DNA from: Polyangiaceae bacterium
GTDB taxonomy: Bacteria; Myxococcota_A; Polyangia; Polyangiales; Polyangiaceae
Direction: 5' to 3'
Length of the DNA: 64,000 nucleotides
NCBI GenBank assembly: GCA_025937835.1
Contig: JAICQO010000030.1
Location: forward strand, 1 to 64,000
Part shown: positions 25,188 through 33,975 of the stretch, piece after piece
Numbering within the stretch: position 1 is the stretch's first letter
How the letters are laid out: each line of letters begins with the position of its first letter
The notes under the pieces: model-generated
Seen by the model: only the letters and a program-made list of their open reading frames with translations
Database searches by the model: none
What the model was told of the DNA's origin: nothing
Translations under genes and position numbers: made by a program

Positions 25188-27407
25188 TTAGGCTTGCGAG
25201 CGGATTCGAAGCAGCGCGCCGAAGCCGCCGAGCATGGCCGCGAGCGGCGGCAAGAGCGGCCCGGCGAGACCCACCGCCGCCATCACGCCCGCCAGGGCCG
25301 GTGGCGCGATCGCGAGCAGCGAGCTCAAGCGCGCCTCGCGGCGTGTGTCGTGCGCCAGCCGAATCGCGTAGGCGGCGTCGCGCACGTCGTCGGACGCGAG
25401 CTGTACGCTCCACTCCGAGGACGTGCTGCCGGCGGAGGCCAGCGCGATCGATACGTTGGCCGCGGCGAGCGCCACGTCGTCCCCCGGGGAGTGACCGGCA
25501 ACGGCGGTGACGGCGCCGCCGTCCGTCAGTCGCCGGATCTCGTCGCCGCGTTCGTTCGGCGGTATTTCGGGTCGCACGTGCTCGACGTCGAGCGCGCGAC
25601 CGAGCGCCTCGCAGGTCTCGCGCGCATCCCCCGACAGCAGCACCGGCTCCACGCCCACGTCGAGCACGTGCTGCACCGCGGCGCGCGCGCCCGGCCTCAA
25701 GCCGTCTTGCAGCCCGAGCAGCCCGATCAGCCGCCCACCGAGCGCGACCCACAACACCATCCGACCCATGGCCTCGAGCTCGCCGACCCGGCGCTCGGCC
25801 GCGGCCACGCTGACGTGCTCCTTCAACATCAAGGCGCGGCTGCCCACGATCAGCTGCTGCCCGCTGGAGGCGACGGCCGTGGTTCCGAGCCCGGGCTCTG
25901 CGATCGGGCTGCGCACGCCGTCGGGCCTGATGCCGCGGGCGCGAGCAGCTCGCAAAATCGAGGTGGACACGGCGTTTTGACCGCCGCCCTCGGCGCCTGC
26001 GATCAGCGCCAGCACCTCGTCGGCGCGGTGCTCACCGAAGGCCTCGATCGACGCCACCTCGGGCTCGCCGAGCAGCAGCGTGCCGCGCGCGCAGAAGGCC
26101 AGCGTCGAGATCTTGCCCGCGCGCTCGAACGCCTGCGCGTCGCGGAAGGCGATGCCTCGGCGCAAGCCGTCGAACACGGCTCGCGCCACCAAGAGCCCGG
26201 ACAACCCGGAGATCAGCGGTCCCGACAGGGCGGCGTGCACGGCGGCGCCGAGCAGCGCGAGCTCGAGCCAGTCGAGCCCGGTTGCGAGCCCGGCGAGCAG
26301 CGCCGCGCCGGTCAAGAACGGCGCAATCCTCTCCACGACCAGCCGGCCCGAGCGTGCGAGCGGCGTGTGCAGATCCGCGCGCCGCCGCGGATCGGTCGAC
26401 AGCCGCGCCCAGGCGCGATCGTGGCCGGCCCAGTTCACGACTACGCGCAGGCTGCCTTCGACGACCTGCGCGCCGGCAACCAACAGCTCGCCTTCGCGGC
26501 GTTCGACGCGCGAAGAAGCGCCGAACCACGGCAGCACCAGCGCCGTGCCGGCAGTCACGGTGGCGTCGACCGGGCAGGTCTCGCCAGCGTCGATCACGAG
26601 CTCCTCGCCCGGTCGCAGATCGCTCGCGGCGACCTGCACGAGCTCGTCGTCGATCACGCGCCGCGACGGCACGTCGAGCTCACGCTGCATCGCGGCGCGT
26701 TCGAGGTCGCTCGCGCGTCGCGCGCGCCGCACGAGCAGCACCGAGCCCGAAGCGATCGTGATCAACAGCGCCGCGAGCGTCATGGCGTAGCTCGCGCTCC
26801 GGTGCTCGGTGACGAACCCCGCCGCGCTCGCCAGCAGCGCCGCGAGCGGCGCGGCCAGGAGCGAGAGCCGGCTCTGCTCGGTGGGATCGCGCTCGCCCAG
26901 GCAGGACTCGGCGAGCAGCGAGCCGGCCGCAACCACGGCCAGCAAGAGCCGCGCCGTCAACGCGGCGCGCGACGGACCCGCGAGCGCCAGCGCGATCGCG
27001 AACGCGCCACCCAGCACCGACAGCACCAGCAGCAGTGAGCCGATCTGCGGCGTCTCGACGGCGGGCGCTTCGGCGCTCGACCCGGGCTCTGGCGCGGGTT
27101 CGGGCGCGGGCGGTGTCTGCCGAGGCTCCGGCACCGGCTCGCGCTCCTTGCGCGGCGGCGGCGCGGGCTCTGGCAGCGCGGGCGCCACGATTTCGATTGG
27201 CGGCCTCGGCTCCGGCGGAGTTCGCACGTGCGGAATCGGCGTGCGCATGACGTGCGGGTCGTAGCGATCGCGGCAAGCGGCGCTGCAGAAATAACGGAAG
27301 CGCTCGCCGAACAAGGCGACGCGCTCGGCGCGCAACGGGTCTACGGGTGCACCGCAGCTCGCGCACGGTACGGTTCCCGTTGCTCGCACGACGCTGGCTG
27401 CGCTCAC
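25188..27407 (-). CDS. Catalytically degenerate P1B-type ATPase-like protein with N-terminal TRASH/YHS zinc finger
   Basis: The 739-residue product comes from a GTG start with GAGGAG upstream. Residues 14-50 (CASCG, then FRYFCSAACRDRY) form a TRASH/YHS-type metal-binding finger, followed by a Pro/Glu-rich linker, about eight TM helices and regions aligning with the A, P and N domains of heavy-metal ATPases. Every catalytic motif is lost. The phosphorylation loop reads FCARGTLL (Cys439 in place of the Asp of DKTGT). The membrane CPC is SGP (395-397). TGES is absent (VLPWFGAS). GDGxND reads GHSPGDD (638-644). The SGD (normally TGD) and downstream fold remain. The frame is intact with no stop, so this looks like a maintained pseudoenzyme, perhaps a metal sensor or scaffold. 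Confidence 0.85.
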   Translation of the reverse strand: MSAASVVRATGTVPCASCGAPVDPLRAERVALFGERFRYFCSAACRDRYDPHVMRTPIPHVRTPPEPRPPIEIVAPALPEPAPPPRKEREPVPEPRQTPPAPEPAPEPGSSAEAPAVETPQIGSLLLVLSVLGGAFAIALALAGPSRAALTARLLLAVVAAGSLLAESCLGERDPTEQSRLSLLAAPLAALLASAAGFVTEHRSASYAMTLAALLITIASGSVLLVRRARRASDLERAAMQRELDVPSRRVIDDELVQVAASDLRPGEELVIDAGETCPVDATVTAGTALVLPWFGASSRVERREGELLVAGAQVVEGSLRVVVNWAGHDRAWARLSTDPRRRADLHTPLARSGRLVVERIAPFLTGAALLAGLATGLDWLELALLGAAVHAALSGPLISGLSGLLVARAVFDGLRRGIAFRDAQAFERAGKISTLAFCARGTLLLGEPEVASIEAFGEHRADEVLALIAGAEGGGQNAVSTSILRAARARGIRPDGVRSPIAEPGLGTTAVASSGQQLIVGSRALMLKEHVSVAAAERRVGELEAMGRMVLWVALGGRLIGLLGLQDGLRPGARAAVQHVLDVGVEPVLLSGDARETCEALGRALDVEHVRPEIPPNERGDEIRRLTDGGAVTAVAGHSPGDDVALAAANVSIALASAGSTSSEWSVQLASDDVRDAAYAIRLAHDTRREARLSSLLAIAPPALAGVMAAVGLAGPLLPPLAAMLGGFGALLRIRSQA

Positions 27408-27423
27408 CTGGCTCCTCGGGGTT

Positions 27424-28662
27424 TCAGGAGTAGCTCGAGAGCACGCGGTCCGCGATCTGCAGCGCCTCGTCGATTTCGTGCTCGGTCACCACGAGCGGCG
27501 GCGAGAAGCGCAGCGCTTGGCCGCCGGCGATCGTCACGAGCAGGCCCGCCTGCTGGAACGCGCCCAGCACCGCCCGCGCGTCGACCTCCGCCTTCAGCAC
27601 CAGCGCTTGCAAGAGACCCGTGCCGCGCGCCGTCTCGACCAGCCGCGAGTGGCGCTCGGCCAGCCGCGAAAGGCCCGCGCCGAGCCGCTCACCGAGCGGC
27701 TTCACCCGCGCGAGGATCCCGTCCGCCGTCAGCGCCTCGAGCACGGCCAGCGCTGCGGCCGACGCCAGCGGATTGCCGCCGAACGTCGAGCCGTGGCTCC
27801 CCGGCGGGAGCGCGCCCTCGAGCGCGGCCCGGCAAACCATCGCGCCGATCGGCACGCCGCCGCCGAGGCCCTTGGCGAGCGCGACGATGTCGGCCTTCAC
27901 GCCCTGCTGCTCCATCGACAAGAACGTGCCGGTGCGTCCGACGCCGGTCTGGATCTCGTCGGCGATCAGCAGGCTGCCGTGTTGATTCGTGAGCTGCCGG
28001 AGCTCCTTCAAGAAGCCGGGCGGCGCCGGCAGCACGCCGCCTTCACCCTGCACGGGCTCGACGACGATCGCCGCGACGTCGGGCGCGAGCGCGGCGTGCA
28101 CTGCGCGCGCATCCCCGTAGCTCACGTGCGTCACGTTCGGCAGCTCGCCGAAGCCGTCGCGGTACTTGTCCTGGCCCGTGGCCGCGAGCGCGCCCAGCGT
28201 GCGCCCGTGGAACGAGTTCTTGAAAGCGATCACGCGCAGGCGCGCTGTCTCGCCCTTCGAGTGAAAGTGGCGCCGCGCGAGCTTCAGGCTCGCCTCGATG
28301 GCTTCCGTGCCCGAGTTGCAGAAGAACGCGCGATCCATACCGGTGAGCCGGCACAGCTCCGCGGCGAGTCGCACGTTGGGCTCGTTGAAGTAATAGTTCG
28401 AGACGTGGATCAGCCGCCCTGCCTGCTCCGACAGCGCCCGCACCAGCCGCGGGTGCGCGTGTCCCAGCGCGCTGACCGCGATCCCCGCGTAAAAATCGAG
28501 GTAGCGCTGGCCGGCGTCGTCCCACAGCACCGAGCCCAGCCCGCGCGTGAAGACCAACTCGGGCTGGCGGTAATTCGGATACAGGAACTGCCTTCCGAGC
28601 TCGACGAGTCGTTTCTGGCGCTCGGTCAGGTGCTCGCTAGGAAGCGGCGCCACGGACGTCAT
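27424..28662 (-). CDS. argD: Acetylornithine/succinyldiaminopimelate-type aminotransferase (class III, PLP)
   Basis: This 412-residue class III aminotransferase contains SALGHAHPRLVRAL, CNSGTEAIEASLKLAR, FHGRTLGALAATG, VEPVQGEGGV, LLIADEIQTGVGRTG and the PLP Lys in VALAKGLGGG, with STFGGNPLASAAAL. This set matches ArgD (arginine and/or lysine biosynthesis) within a family that also includes ornithine and GABA aminotransferases. The ATG at 28662 overlaps the TGA of the upstream aminotransferase (ATGA). It is the second gene of a two-aminotransferase unit; no other arg genes are nearby. Confidence 0.85.
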   Translation of the reverse strand: MTSVAPLPSEHLTERQKRLVELGRQFLYPNYRQPELVFTRGLGSVLWDDAGQRYLDFYAGIAVSALGHAHPRLVRALSEQAGRLIHVSNYYFNEPNVRLAAELCRLTGMDRAFFCNSGTEAIEASLKLARRHFHSKGETARLRVIAFKNSFHGRTLGALAATGQDKYRDGFGELPNVTHVSYGDARAVHAALAPDVAAIVVEPVQGEGGVLPAPPGFLKELRQLTNQHGSLLIADEIQTGVGRTGTFLSMEQQGVKADIVALAKGLGGGVPIGAMVCRAALEGALPPGSHGSTFGGNPLASAAALAVLEALTADGILARVKPLGERLGAGLSRLAERHSRLVETARGTGLLQALVLKAEVDARAVLGAFQQAGLLVTIAGGQALRFSPPLVVTEHEIDEALQIADRVLSSYS

Positions 28663-29861
28663 AGAACCTTCGCGATGGCCGAGGTGACGTAGTCGAGGTT
28701 CTTGTCGTTCAGCGCGGCCACGCAGATGCGCCCGCTGTCGACGATGTACAGGCCGAACTCGGAGCGCAGGCGCTTCACGCGCTCGAGCTCGAGGCCCGAG
28801 TACGAGAACATGCCCTTCTGCTTGGCGATGAACGAGAAGTCGCGCGACACGCCCTTCTCGGCCAGGCTCGCCACGAAGCGCGTGCGCATCGAAAGGATCC
28901 GCTCGCGCATCTCGCGCAGCTCCTGCTCCCAGTCCGCGCGCAGCTTGGGATCGGCCAGCACCAGCGCCACGATCTGCCCGCCGTGCGAGCTCGGGTTCGA
29001 ATAGTTGGTGCGGATCACGCGCTTCAGCTGCGACGTGACGCGCTTCTGCTCGTCGGCGTTGTCGGTGACGAAGGTGATCGCGCCGACGCGCTCGCGATAC
29101 AGGGAGAAAGACTTGGAAAACGAGTTTGCGACCAGGAACTTCAGGCCGGCCTCGGCCAGCGCCTGGAGGGCCACCGCGTCCTCGGCGATGCCCACGCCGA
29201 AGCCCTGGTAGGCAAAGTCGACGAACGGCACCAGCTCCTTCTCCTTGCACACGCGCGCGACCTCGAGCCACTGGTTCGCGTCGAGATCCACGCCCGTCGG
29301 GTTGTGACAGGAGGCGTGGAGCAAGACGATGCTCTTCGCGGGCGCGTTCGACAGCGCCTGGATCATCCCGGAGAAGTCGAGGCCGTGCGACGCCGCGTCG
29401 TAGTACGGGTACTCGCGCACCGTGAAGCCGGCGGTCTCGAACACCGCGCGGTGGTTCTCCCAGCTCGGCTTGCTCAGATAGAGCTCCGAGCCGGGCGAGA
29501 AGCGCTTCAAGAAATCGGCGCCCAGCTTGAGCGCGCCCGTGCCGCCGAGAGCTGCGGCCGTCACCAACCGGTTCTCGGCGATCAGCGGTGAGCCCGGACC
29601 GAACAGCAGCTTCTGGACCTCGGTGCGATAAGCGGGCGAGCCATCGATGGGCAGGTAGGCCTTCGAGTCTTCCTTCTCGTACCAGAGCTTCTCCGCCTCG
29701 CGCACGACGCGCAGCACCGGCACCTTGCCGGTCGCGTCCTGGTACACCCCGACGCCGAGGTTCACCTTGCTGGGGTTCTTGTCGGCGACGAAAGCGTCGG
29801 TCAGGCCGAGGATGGGATCGGGCGGCGCGAGCGGAACGTCTGAAAAGGGGGAGAAGGCCAT
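28659..29861 (-). CDS. Aspartate/aromatic aminotransferase (class I, PLP)
   Basis: The 400-residue product matches the AspC/TyrB group: NLGVGVYQDATGKVPVL, LPIDGSPAYR, HASCHNPTGVDL, PFVDFAYQGFG, the PLP Lys in VANSFSKSFSLYRERVG and RTNYSNPSSHGG. It transaminates aspartate or aromatic amino acids with 2-oxoglutarate; specificity cannot be read from sequence by eye. It forms an operon with argD (4-bp overlap), giving glutamate-dependent amino-group transfer steps in one transcript. Confidence 0.92.
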   Translation of the reverse strand: MAFSPFSDVPLAPPDPILGLTDAFVADKNPSKVNLGVGVYQDATGKVPVLRVVREAEKLWYEKEDSKAYLPIDGSPAYRTEVQKLLFGPGSPLIAENRLVTAAALGGTGALKLGADFLKRFSPGSELYLSKPSWENHRAVFETAGFTVREYPYYDAASHGLDFSGMIQALSNAPAKSIVLLHASCHNPTGVDLDANQWLEVARVCKEKELVPFVDFAYQGFGVGIAEDAVALQALAEAGLKFLVANSFSKSFSLYRERVGAITFVTDNADEQKRVTSQLKRVIRTNYSNPSSHGGQIVALVLADPKLRADWEQELREMRERILSMRTRFVASLAEKGVSRDFSFIAKQKGMFSYSGLELERVKRLRSEFGLYIVDSGRICVAALNDKNLDYVTSAIAKVL

Positions 29862-29961
29862 GTTGTTTCCTACGGGGCTCCGCGTTTACCACCGTCCCGG
29901 CCCCTTCGCCCCACCCCGCGACCGGCCCTCTGGCCGCCCTTGAAAATGCCCACAGCGCCGC

Positions 29962-30741
29962 TCAGGCGTCCCGAGCGAGCAACACGTCCGCCAATTCTAC
30001 GAAGCCGTCGGCCCTCTCGCCCTGCGTGCGGTACCGCGGCGGCACGGTTTGCCGGCCTGACAGGTTCGCGACGCCGACGCTCACCCGGAATGCCGCGAAG
30101 CACGCCGCGTCGTTGTCGCTGTCGCCGATGAACGCGTAGCTCGTGCGGGCGCGCGTCGGCTCGATGCCGAAGCGATCGCTCACGAACCGCAAAAAGCCGC
30201 TGGCCTTGTCGGCGCGGTCGAGGCTCACGTGCAGGTGCACGCTCGACGTCATCACCGCGAGGCCGAGCGCTTCTGCCGCACGCTTCGCAGCCAGCACCGC
30301 GTCGCGCGGCAGCTTCTGATACTCCCCGATGTCGAACGTGAAGTCGCTGATGCGTCCCGAGACGTCATCCGCAGGCACGAGCTCGGGCAGCTTCTGGCGC
30401 AGTTCTAGAACCCGCCGCGCGAGCTCGGCGCGCCGTCCCTCGCGCTCTTCGGGTAGCAGGCGGTCGAAACCCCGAATGCGCGCGCCGTCGCGGAAGAAGC
30501 CGATCGCTCCGTTCTCGGTGACCGCGCCGTCGATCGGCCACTGATGAGTGGCAATCGCTCCCCAGCTCGCGGGGCGGCCCGTGACGGCGAACAGCTCGAA
30601 ACCGGCAGATTTCAGCCGGTACAGCGCGTCGAGCGCTGCCGTCACCAGTCGGCCGTGGTCGAGGAAGGTGTCGTCGAGATCGAACGCCACCCCCCGGAGT
30701 TTTCGCAGCTCCTCTACCGGGAGCGACGACAGCGGCTTCAC
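29962..30741 (-). CDS. HAD-superfamily phosphatase (Cof/SPP-like)
   Basis: The 259-residue product has HAD motif I DLDDTFLD, motif II VTGRPASW, a Lys in motif III (about KASGFL) and motif IV FIGDSDND. A C2B-type cap is inserted between motifs II and III, as in Cof/sucrose-phosphate-phosphatase-like enzymes that hydrolyse sugar phosphates. Translation starts at a GTG (30741) overlapping the TGA of the upstream methyltransferase (GTGA). Confidence 0.85.
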   Translation of the reverse strand: MKPLSSLPVEELRKLRGVAFDLDDTFLDHGRLVTAALDALYRLKSAGFELFAVTGRPASWGAIATHQWPIDGAVTENGAIGFFRDGARIRGFDRLLPEEREGRRAELARRVLELRQKLPELVPADDVSGRISDFTFDIGEYQKLPRDAVLAAKRAAEALGLAVMTSSVHLHVSLDRADKASGFLRFVSDRFGIEPTRARTSYAFIGDSDNDAACFAAFRVSVGVANLSGRQTVPPRYRTQGERADGFVELADVLLARDA

Positions 30742-31931
30742 GACGGGCGCACCTCGGCGATCAACGTCGTCAGATAGAGCCCCTCGGCAAACGCCGCGGG
30801 CACCGGGTGATCGGGTCCCTGGAACACACGCTCGAGGACGCGCGTCGAGGTGCCGACATCGCGCGAACCGAGCGCGAGCGCGCGGTTCAGCTCCGCGAGG
30901 CCGACCGCCGCCGAACACGAGCACAGCACGAGCAACCCGCCCGGTCGCGTGGCGCGGCAGCCCGCCGCCGACAACCGTCGCATACTCTCGACCGCGCGCT
31001 GCTTGGCTGCCCGCGTCGGCGCAAACTTCGGAGGATCACAGATCACGAGGTCGAAGCCGCCGCTGCGCCCGGCGCGCGTCAGCGCCGCCTGCGCGTCGCC
31101 GCGCTCGAACTTCACGCGCCCGGACAGCCCGTTGGCGAGCGCCGCCTCGCCGGCGACCTCGAGGGACAGCGCGCTCGAGTCCACGGCCTCGACCTCGACG
31201 GCACCGCCACGCGCCGCCGAGAGCGCGATCGCGCCCACGTAGCAATAGGCGTCGAGCACGCGCCGGCCGCGCGACAGCGCCTCGATGCGCGCGCGCAGCG
31301 GTCGCTGATCGAAGTAAAATCCCGTCTTCTGGCCGAGCGCGAGCGGAACCTGGAACGACAGCCCGCGCTCCAGGAACTCGAAGCGCTCGAGCGGCGCGCC
31401 GCGCACCACGCCGGTGCCGGCCTTGAAGCCCTCGAGCTCGGCCGTGCGCTGGGACGTGCGGTCCACGATCGCCCGCGGCGACATCAGCCGCGACAGCACC
31501 TCGAGGATCTCGGCCTCGCGGCGCTTCATGCCCACGGTCCCGAACTGGACGGCCAAAACGTCGCCGAGCTTGTCGACGACCAGCCCCGGCAGCTCATCGC
31601 CCTCGGCGTGCACGACGCGGAAGCCGTTGGTGTCGTCCGCGGGCAGCTCGAACGCGCGCCGCCGCTCGAGCGCGGCTTCGATGCGCTGCTCGAACAGCTC
31701 GCGATCGATCGCTCGCGAGGCGTCGCGAGTGAACAGCCGCACCGGGATCGCCGAGCTCGGCGAATACAGACCGCGCCCGAGGGGATTGCCGCGGCCGTCC
31801 AGGACCTGGACCTCGTCGCCTGCCGAGACGCCGCCTTCGACGCGCTCGATCGCCTGCGCGAACACCCAGGGATGTCCGGCCCAAACCGGCTGAACGTGAC
31901 CGGCCTTGATGGTGACGCTACCGAGAGCCAC
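30738..31931 (-). CDS. RlmI-like class I rRNA methyltransferase with PUA domain
   Basis: The 397-residue product has an N-terminal PUA domain (VWAGHPWVFAQAIERVEG), an EEHEA-type middle segment, GQKTGFYFDQRPLR, motif I VLDAYCYVGAIALSAA, motif IV VICDPPKFAP and CSCSA near the end. This is the RlmI/YccW family, which makes m5C1962 in 23S rRNA in E. coli. It is coupled to the HAD gene by a 4-bp overlap. It lies downstream of the HU gene but separated from it by a strong terminator. Confidence 0.88.
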   Translation of the reverse strand: MALGSVTIKAGHVQPVWAGHPWVFAQAIERVEGGVSAGDEVQVLDGRGNPLGRGLYSPSSAIPVRLFTRDASRAIDRELFEQRIEAALERRRAFELPADDTNGFRVVHAEGDELPGLVVDKLGDVLAVQFGTVGMKRREAEILEVLSRLMSPRAIVDRTSQRTAELEGFKAGTGVVRGAPLERFEFLERGLSFQVPLALGQKTGFYFDQRPLRARIEALSRGRRVLDAYCYVGAIALSAARGGAVEVEAVDSSALSLEVAGEAALANGLSGRVKFERGDAQAALTRAGRSGGFDLVICDPPKFAPTRAAKQRAVESMRRLSAAGCRATRPGGLLVLCSCSAAVGLAELNRALALGSRDVGTSTRVLERVFQGPDHPVPAAFAEGLYLTTLIAEVRPS

Positions 31932-31948
31932 GGAATTGCCTACCTACC

Positions 31949-31986
31949 AAAAAAAACATCCCCGGCCCTCATCGGAGAGCCGGGGA
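31949..31986 (-). terminator. Intrinsic terminator of the HU gene
   Basis: On the minus strand TCCCCGGC and GCCGGGGA form a perfect 8-bp GC-rich stem (arms 31979-31986 and 31959-31966, 12-nt loop), followed within two bases by a run of eight Ts (31949-31956 complement). This is a textbook rho-independent terminator that isolates the HU transcript from the downstream methyltransferase. Confidence 0.9.
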
Positions 31987-32056
31987 CGCTGGGCTTCGAC
32001 TCGTTCGGGGCAGGGCCCAGGGCGAGCTCGAAGTCGGATTCGTCCGCCAGAGCGGA

Positions 32057-32368
32057 TTACTGAACGAGATCCTTGAGAGCCTTGAGAGCGGTCGCGCGGA
32101 CCTTCTTGCTCGCGGGCTTCGCCGGGATCGTGATCGGCTCCTTCGTGAAGGGGTTGATGCCCTGGCGCTCTTTGGTCGCCGGCTTCTTCACGACGCGGAG
32201 TTTCACGAGACCGGGAACCACGAATTCACCGGGGCCACGCGCCGAAAGCTGCTTGCGGATCAGCTCCTGCAGCGATTCGAACACGCGCGACACACTTTTC
32301 TTGTCCAGATCCGAGCCATTCGCGAGCTCAGCTACGACCTGAGCTTTGGTAAGCCTTTTGCCAGCCAT
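32057..32368 (-). CDS. HU/IHF-family DNA-binding protein
   Basis: At 103 residues this is full length for HU. It has the N-terminal dimerisation helices (LTKAQVVAELANGSDLDKKS), the beta-arm core (GPGEFVVPGLVKLRVVKKPA) and PFTKEPITIPAKPASKKVRA, matching the DNA-intercalating arm region (normally NP-x-T near the tip; here NPFTKEP). It is a nucleoid-associated DNA-bending protein, expressed as a single gene with its own terminator and a long upstream region. Confidence 0.9.
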   Translation of the reverse strand: MAGKRLTKAQVVAELANGSDLDKKSVSRVFESLQELIRKQLSARGPGEFVVPGLVKLRVVKKPATKERQGINPFTKEPITIPAKPASKKVRATALKALKDLVQ

Positions 32369-32737
32369 GTACCCATCCTCCTGTGGAGAGACCTATTCTG
32401 AGCGTTGACGCCTTGTTTTCCGGCCCACGGAATCACCGGGGTCACGTGGACCGCCGTTTCAACCGACCAAGCCTGCGCGACGACGGATAACAGGGACGGG
32501 ATGGCTGTATCAAGGGGAAAAAATCAAACGGCGCTGCCGAATCAGCTTTTTTTATGCTGGTCGGGACGGGGGGGCGGACGCGGTACCGACGAGCACGCTG
32601 AATCCGAAGCCGGTTCGCGCGCGTTGCCTTGTTCTATGCTGACTCGGCGGGTGCTCGAATAGCGGCTTCGAATTTATCAATCGATTCAGCGGATTAACGA
32701 CGACTCCTAGGGGCCTGCACGAATGTTCCTCGTAGCC
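32369..32737. other. 369-bp intergenic region upstream of HU gene
   Basis: No gene is supported here. It is noticeably more AT-rich than its surroundings, with T/A tracts (GGGGAAAAAATCAAA, CAGCTTTTTTTATGC), as expected for a strong regulated nucleoid-protein promoter region. It lies between the HU start and the end of ybeY, both on the minus strand. Confidence 0.6.
32487..32513 (-). promoter_or_regulatory. Possible sigma70-type promoter for HU
   Basis: On the minus strand TTGATA (32513-32508) and TGTTAT (32492-32487) are separated by 15 bp, slightly short of the 17-bp optimum. They lie about 120 bp upstream of the HU start. Weak evidence; the A/T tracts nearby could host others. Confidence 0.3.
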
Positions 32738-33223
32738 CTAGCGGCGTCGGCTAGCCGGCCGTTTTCGCTGCGGTTGGAGCTCCGCGCGCTCGAGCGGCGC
32801 GTGTTTCACGAGCCGACGGGTCATCGCGTCCATCTCGCGTTTTTCGGCCTTCGTCGCGTGGTCGTAGCCGATCAAGTGCAGGATGCCGTGCGCGAGGAGG
32901 AAGCGAACTTCCTCGACTAGACCGCGCTTTCTGCCCAGCGCCTGGCGCGCAGCCGTGTCAATCGAGATCACGACGTCGCCGAGCCAGCGCGTGCCTTCGC
33001 TGCCAGGCTCGTCGTCGAGCGGAAAGGACAACACGTCGGTCGGCTTGTCCTTGTCGCGGTGGAGCCGGTTCAGCTCCTGGATTTCTCGGTCGTTCGTGAG
33101 CAGCACGCTGAGCTCGCAGCGGCCGAGCTCGAGCGCCGTCAGCATGGCGTCGGCGAGCCGGCGTACTTGCCCGGGAGTGAGAGCAGGGGAACCAGGCGCG
33201 CGACGCGTGACGGAAGTGGCCAC
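32738..33223 (-). CDS. ybeY: Endoribonuclease YbeY
   Basis: The 161-residue product carries the UPF0054 signature HGILHLIGYDH with three zinc-binding His, preceded by LNRLHRDKDKPTDVLSFPLD. YbeY is a metal-dependent RNase involved in 16S rRNA 3' maturation and ribosome quality control. The Arg-rich tail after the zinc site is a local extension. It is not beside phoH or era here, unlike in many bacteria. Confidence 0.93.
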   Translation of the reverse strand: MATSVTRRAPGSPALTPGQVRRLADAMLTALELGRCELSVLLTNDREIQELNRLHRDKDKPTDVLSFPLDDEPGSEGTRWLGDVVISIDTAARQALGRKRGLVEEVRFLLAHGILHLIGYDHATKAEKREMDAMTRRLVKHAPLERAELQPQRKRPASRRR

Positions 33224-33329
33224 GCACGAGCGTATACACCAGCCGAGAAATTTTCACTGTTCGCGCCAGCCGGGAGGCCAGCGCGCGATGCTTTCCAAGG
33301 TCCGGGCGGGGAGCTACGTTTCAACGGTC

Positions 33330-33905
33330 ATGGCGCGTCCGTCTCGTCCTCCTGGGTTCGACATGACGTATCGGCCCGTCGAGACCAGGTTCGGGCCTCC
33401 GCTGCGCGTCAAGATCCCGTCCTTCGTCTACGTGGCGGTCGCGGTCTTCGCCGTGATGATCGTGATCACCGCCGAGCGCAGCCCGCACGACAGCTGGCTG
33501 TACGTGAACGTCGTGGAGCGCGGCGTACGAGGCCTGATTGGCGCGCGGACGCTGGCAGTGCTGCTCGCGCTCGGAGCCCTGTCGTCCGTGCTCCGCGCCA
33601 GCATGCGCGGAGTACGCGTGCGCGGGGACGGCGTCGAGTATCGCGACATCATCAGTCTCGGGCTGCCGCGGCTCCGGCGCTACCGCTGGGCGCAGATCGA
33701 TCGGGTGATCCTGGATTTGCCACAATCCGTTGCGCTCGATCTCTGGGACGGCAGCCGTGCTTTCTTACCGATGGTCGCCGATCGCCACGGGCTCGCGGCA
33801 ACGCTCGAAAAGGTCGCGACTGCGCGCGCCATCCCCGTCCGCGGCGGAGTCGGTCTGGACGAGATCCCCGAATCGGCCGATTTCGCGGAAGACTCCAACA
33901 CGTGA
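33330..33905 (+). CDS. Two-TM membrane protein with PH-like C-terminal domain
   Basis: The 191-residue product (ATG 33330) has two hydrophobic helices (FVYVAVAVFAVMIVITA and TLAVLLALGALSSVL). A ~90-residue soluble domain follows (GVRVRGDGVEYRDIISLGLP, RRYRWAQIDRVILDLP, ALDLWDGSRAFLPMV) that looks like the bacterial PH-like domain found in small membrane proteins. Function unknown. It is divergent from ybeY across a ~106-bp gap. Confidence 0.7.
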   Translation: MARPSRPPGFDMTYRPVETRFGPPLRVKIPSFVYVAVAVFAVMIVITAERSPHDSWLYVNVVERGVRGLIGARTLAVLLALGALSSVLRASMRGVRVRGDGVEYRDIISLGLPRLRRYRWAQIDRVILDLPQSVALDLWDGSRAFLPMVADRHGLAATLEKVATARAIPVRGGVGLDEIPESADFAEDSNT

Positions 33906-33975
33906 TTAATCGCTGAGGGTTTCCCGCTTTTTCCTGGCAATCGCGGCGTAGCTCGGTGATACGGTCAGCCCCCAA

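Noticed and set aside
23952-27038. 1028-residue plus-strand frame opposite fur and the P-type-ATPase-like gene
   Set aside because: Arg/His-rich shadow with no domain; the Fur and ATPase-like genes on the other strand show clear family motifs.
25188-27407. Sequencing error or simple pseudogene explanation for the degenerate ATPase
   Set aside because: Substitutions are spread over independent motifs while the whole 739-codon frame stays open; error or recent decay would more likely leave stops or frameshifts.
27424-29892. Single 822-residue frame spanning both aminotransferase genes
   Set aside because: Only the C-terminal half (argD) is real; the N-terminal half is an out-of-frame reading of the AspC-type gene, so this is not a fusion protein.
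32405-32662. 85-residue plus-strand frame upstream of the HU gene
   Set aside because: It lies in an AT-rich control region, has no Shine-Dalgarno, atypical codon use and no recognisable motif.
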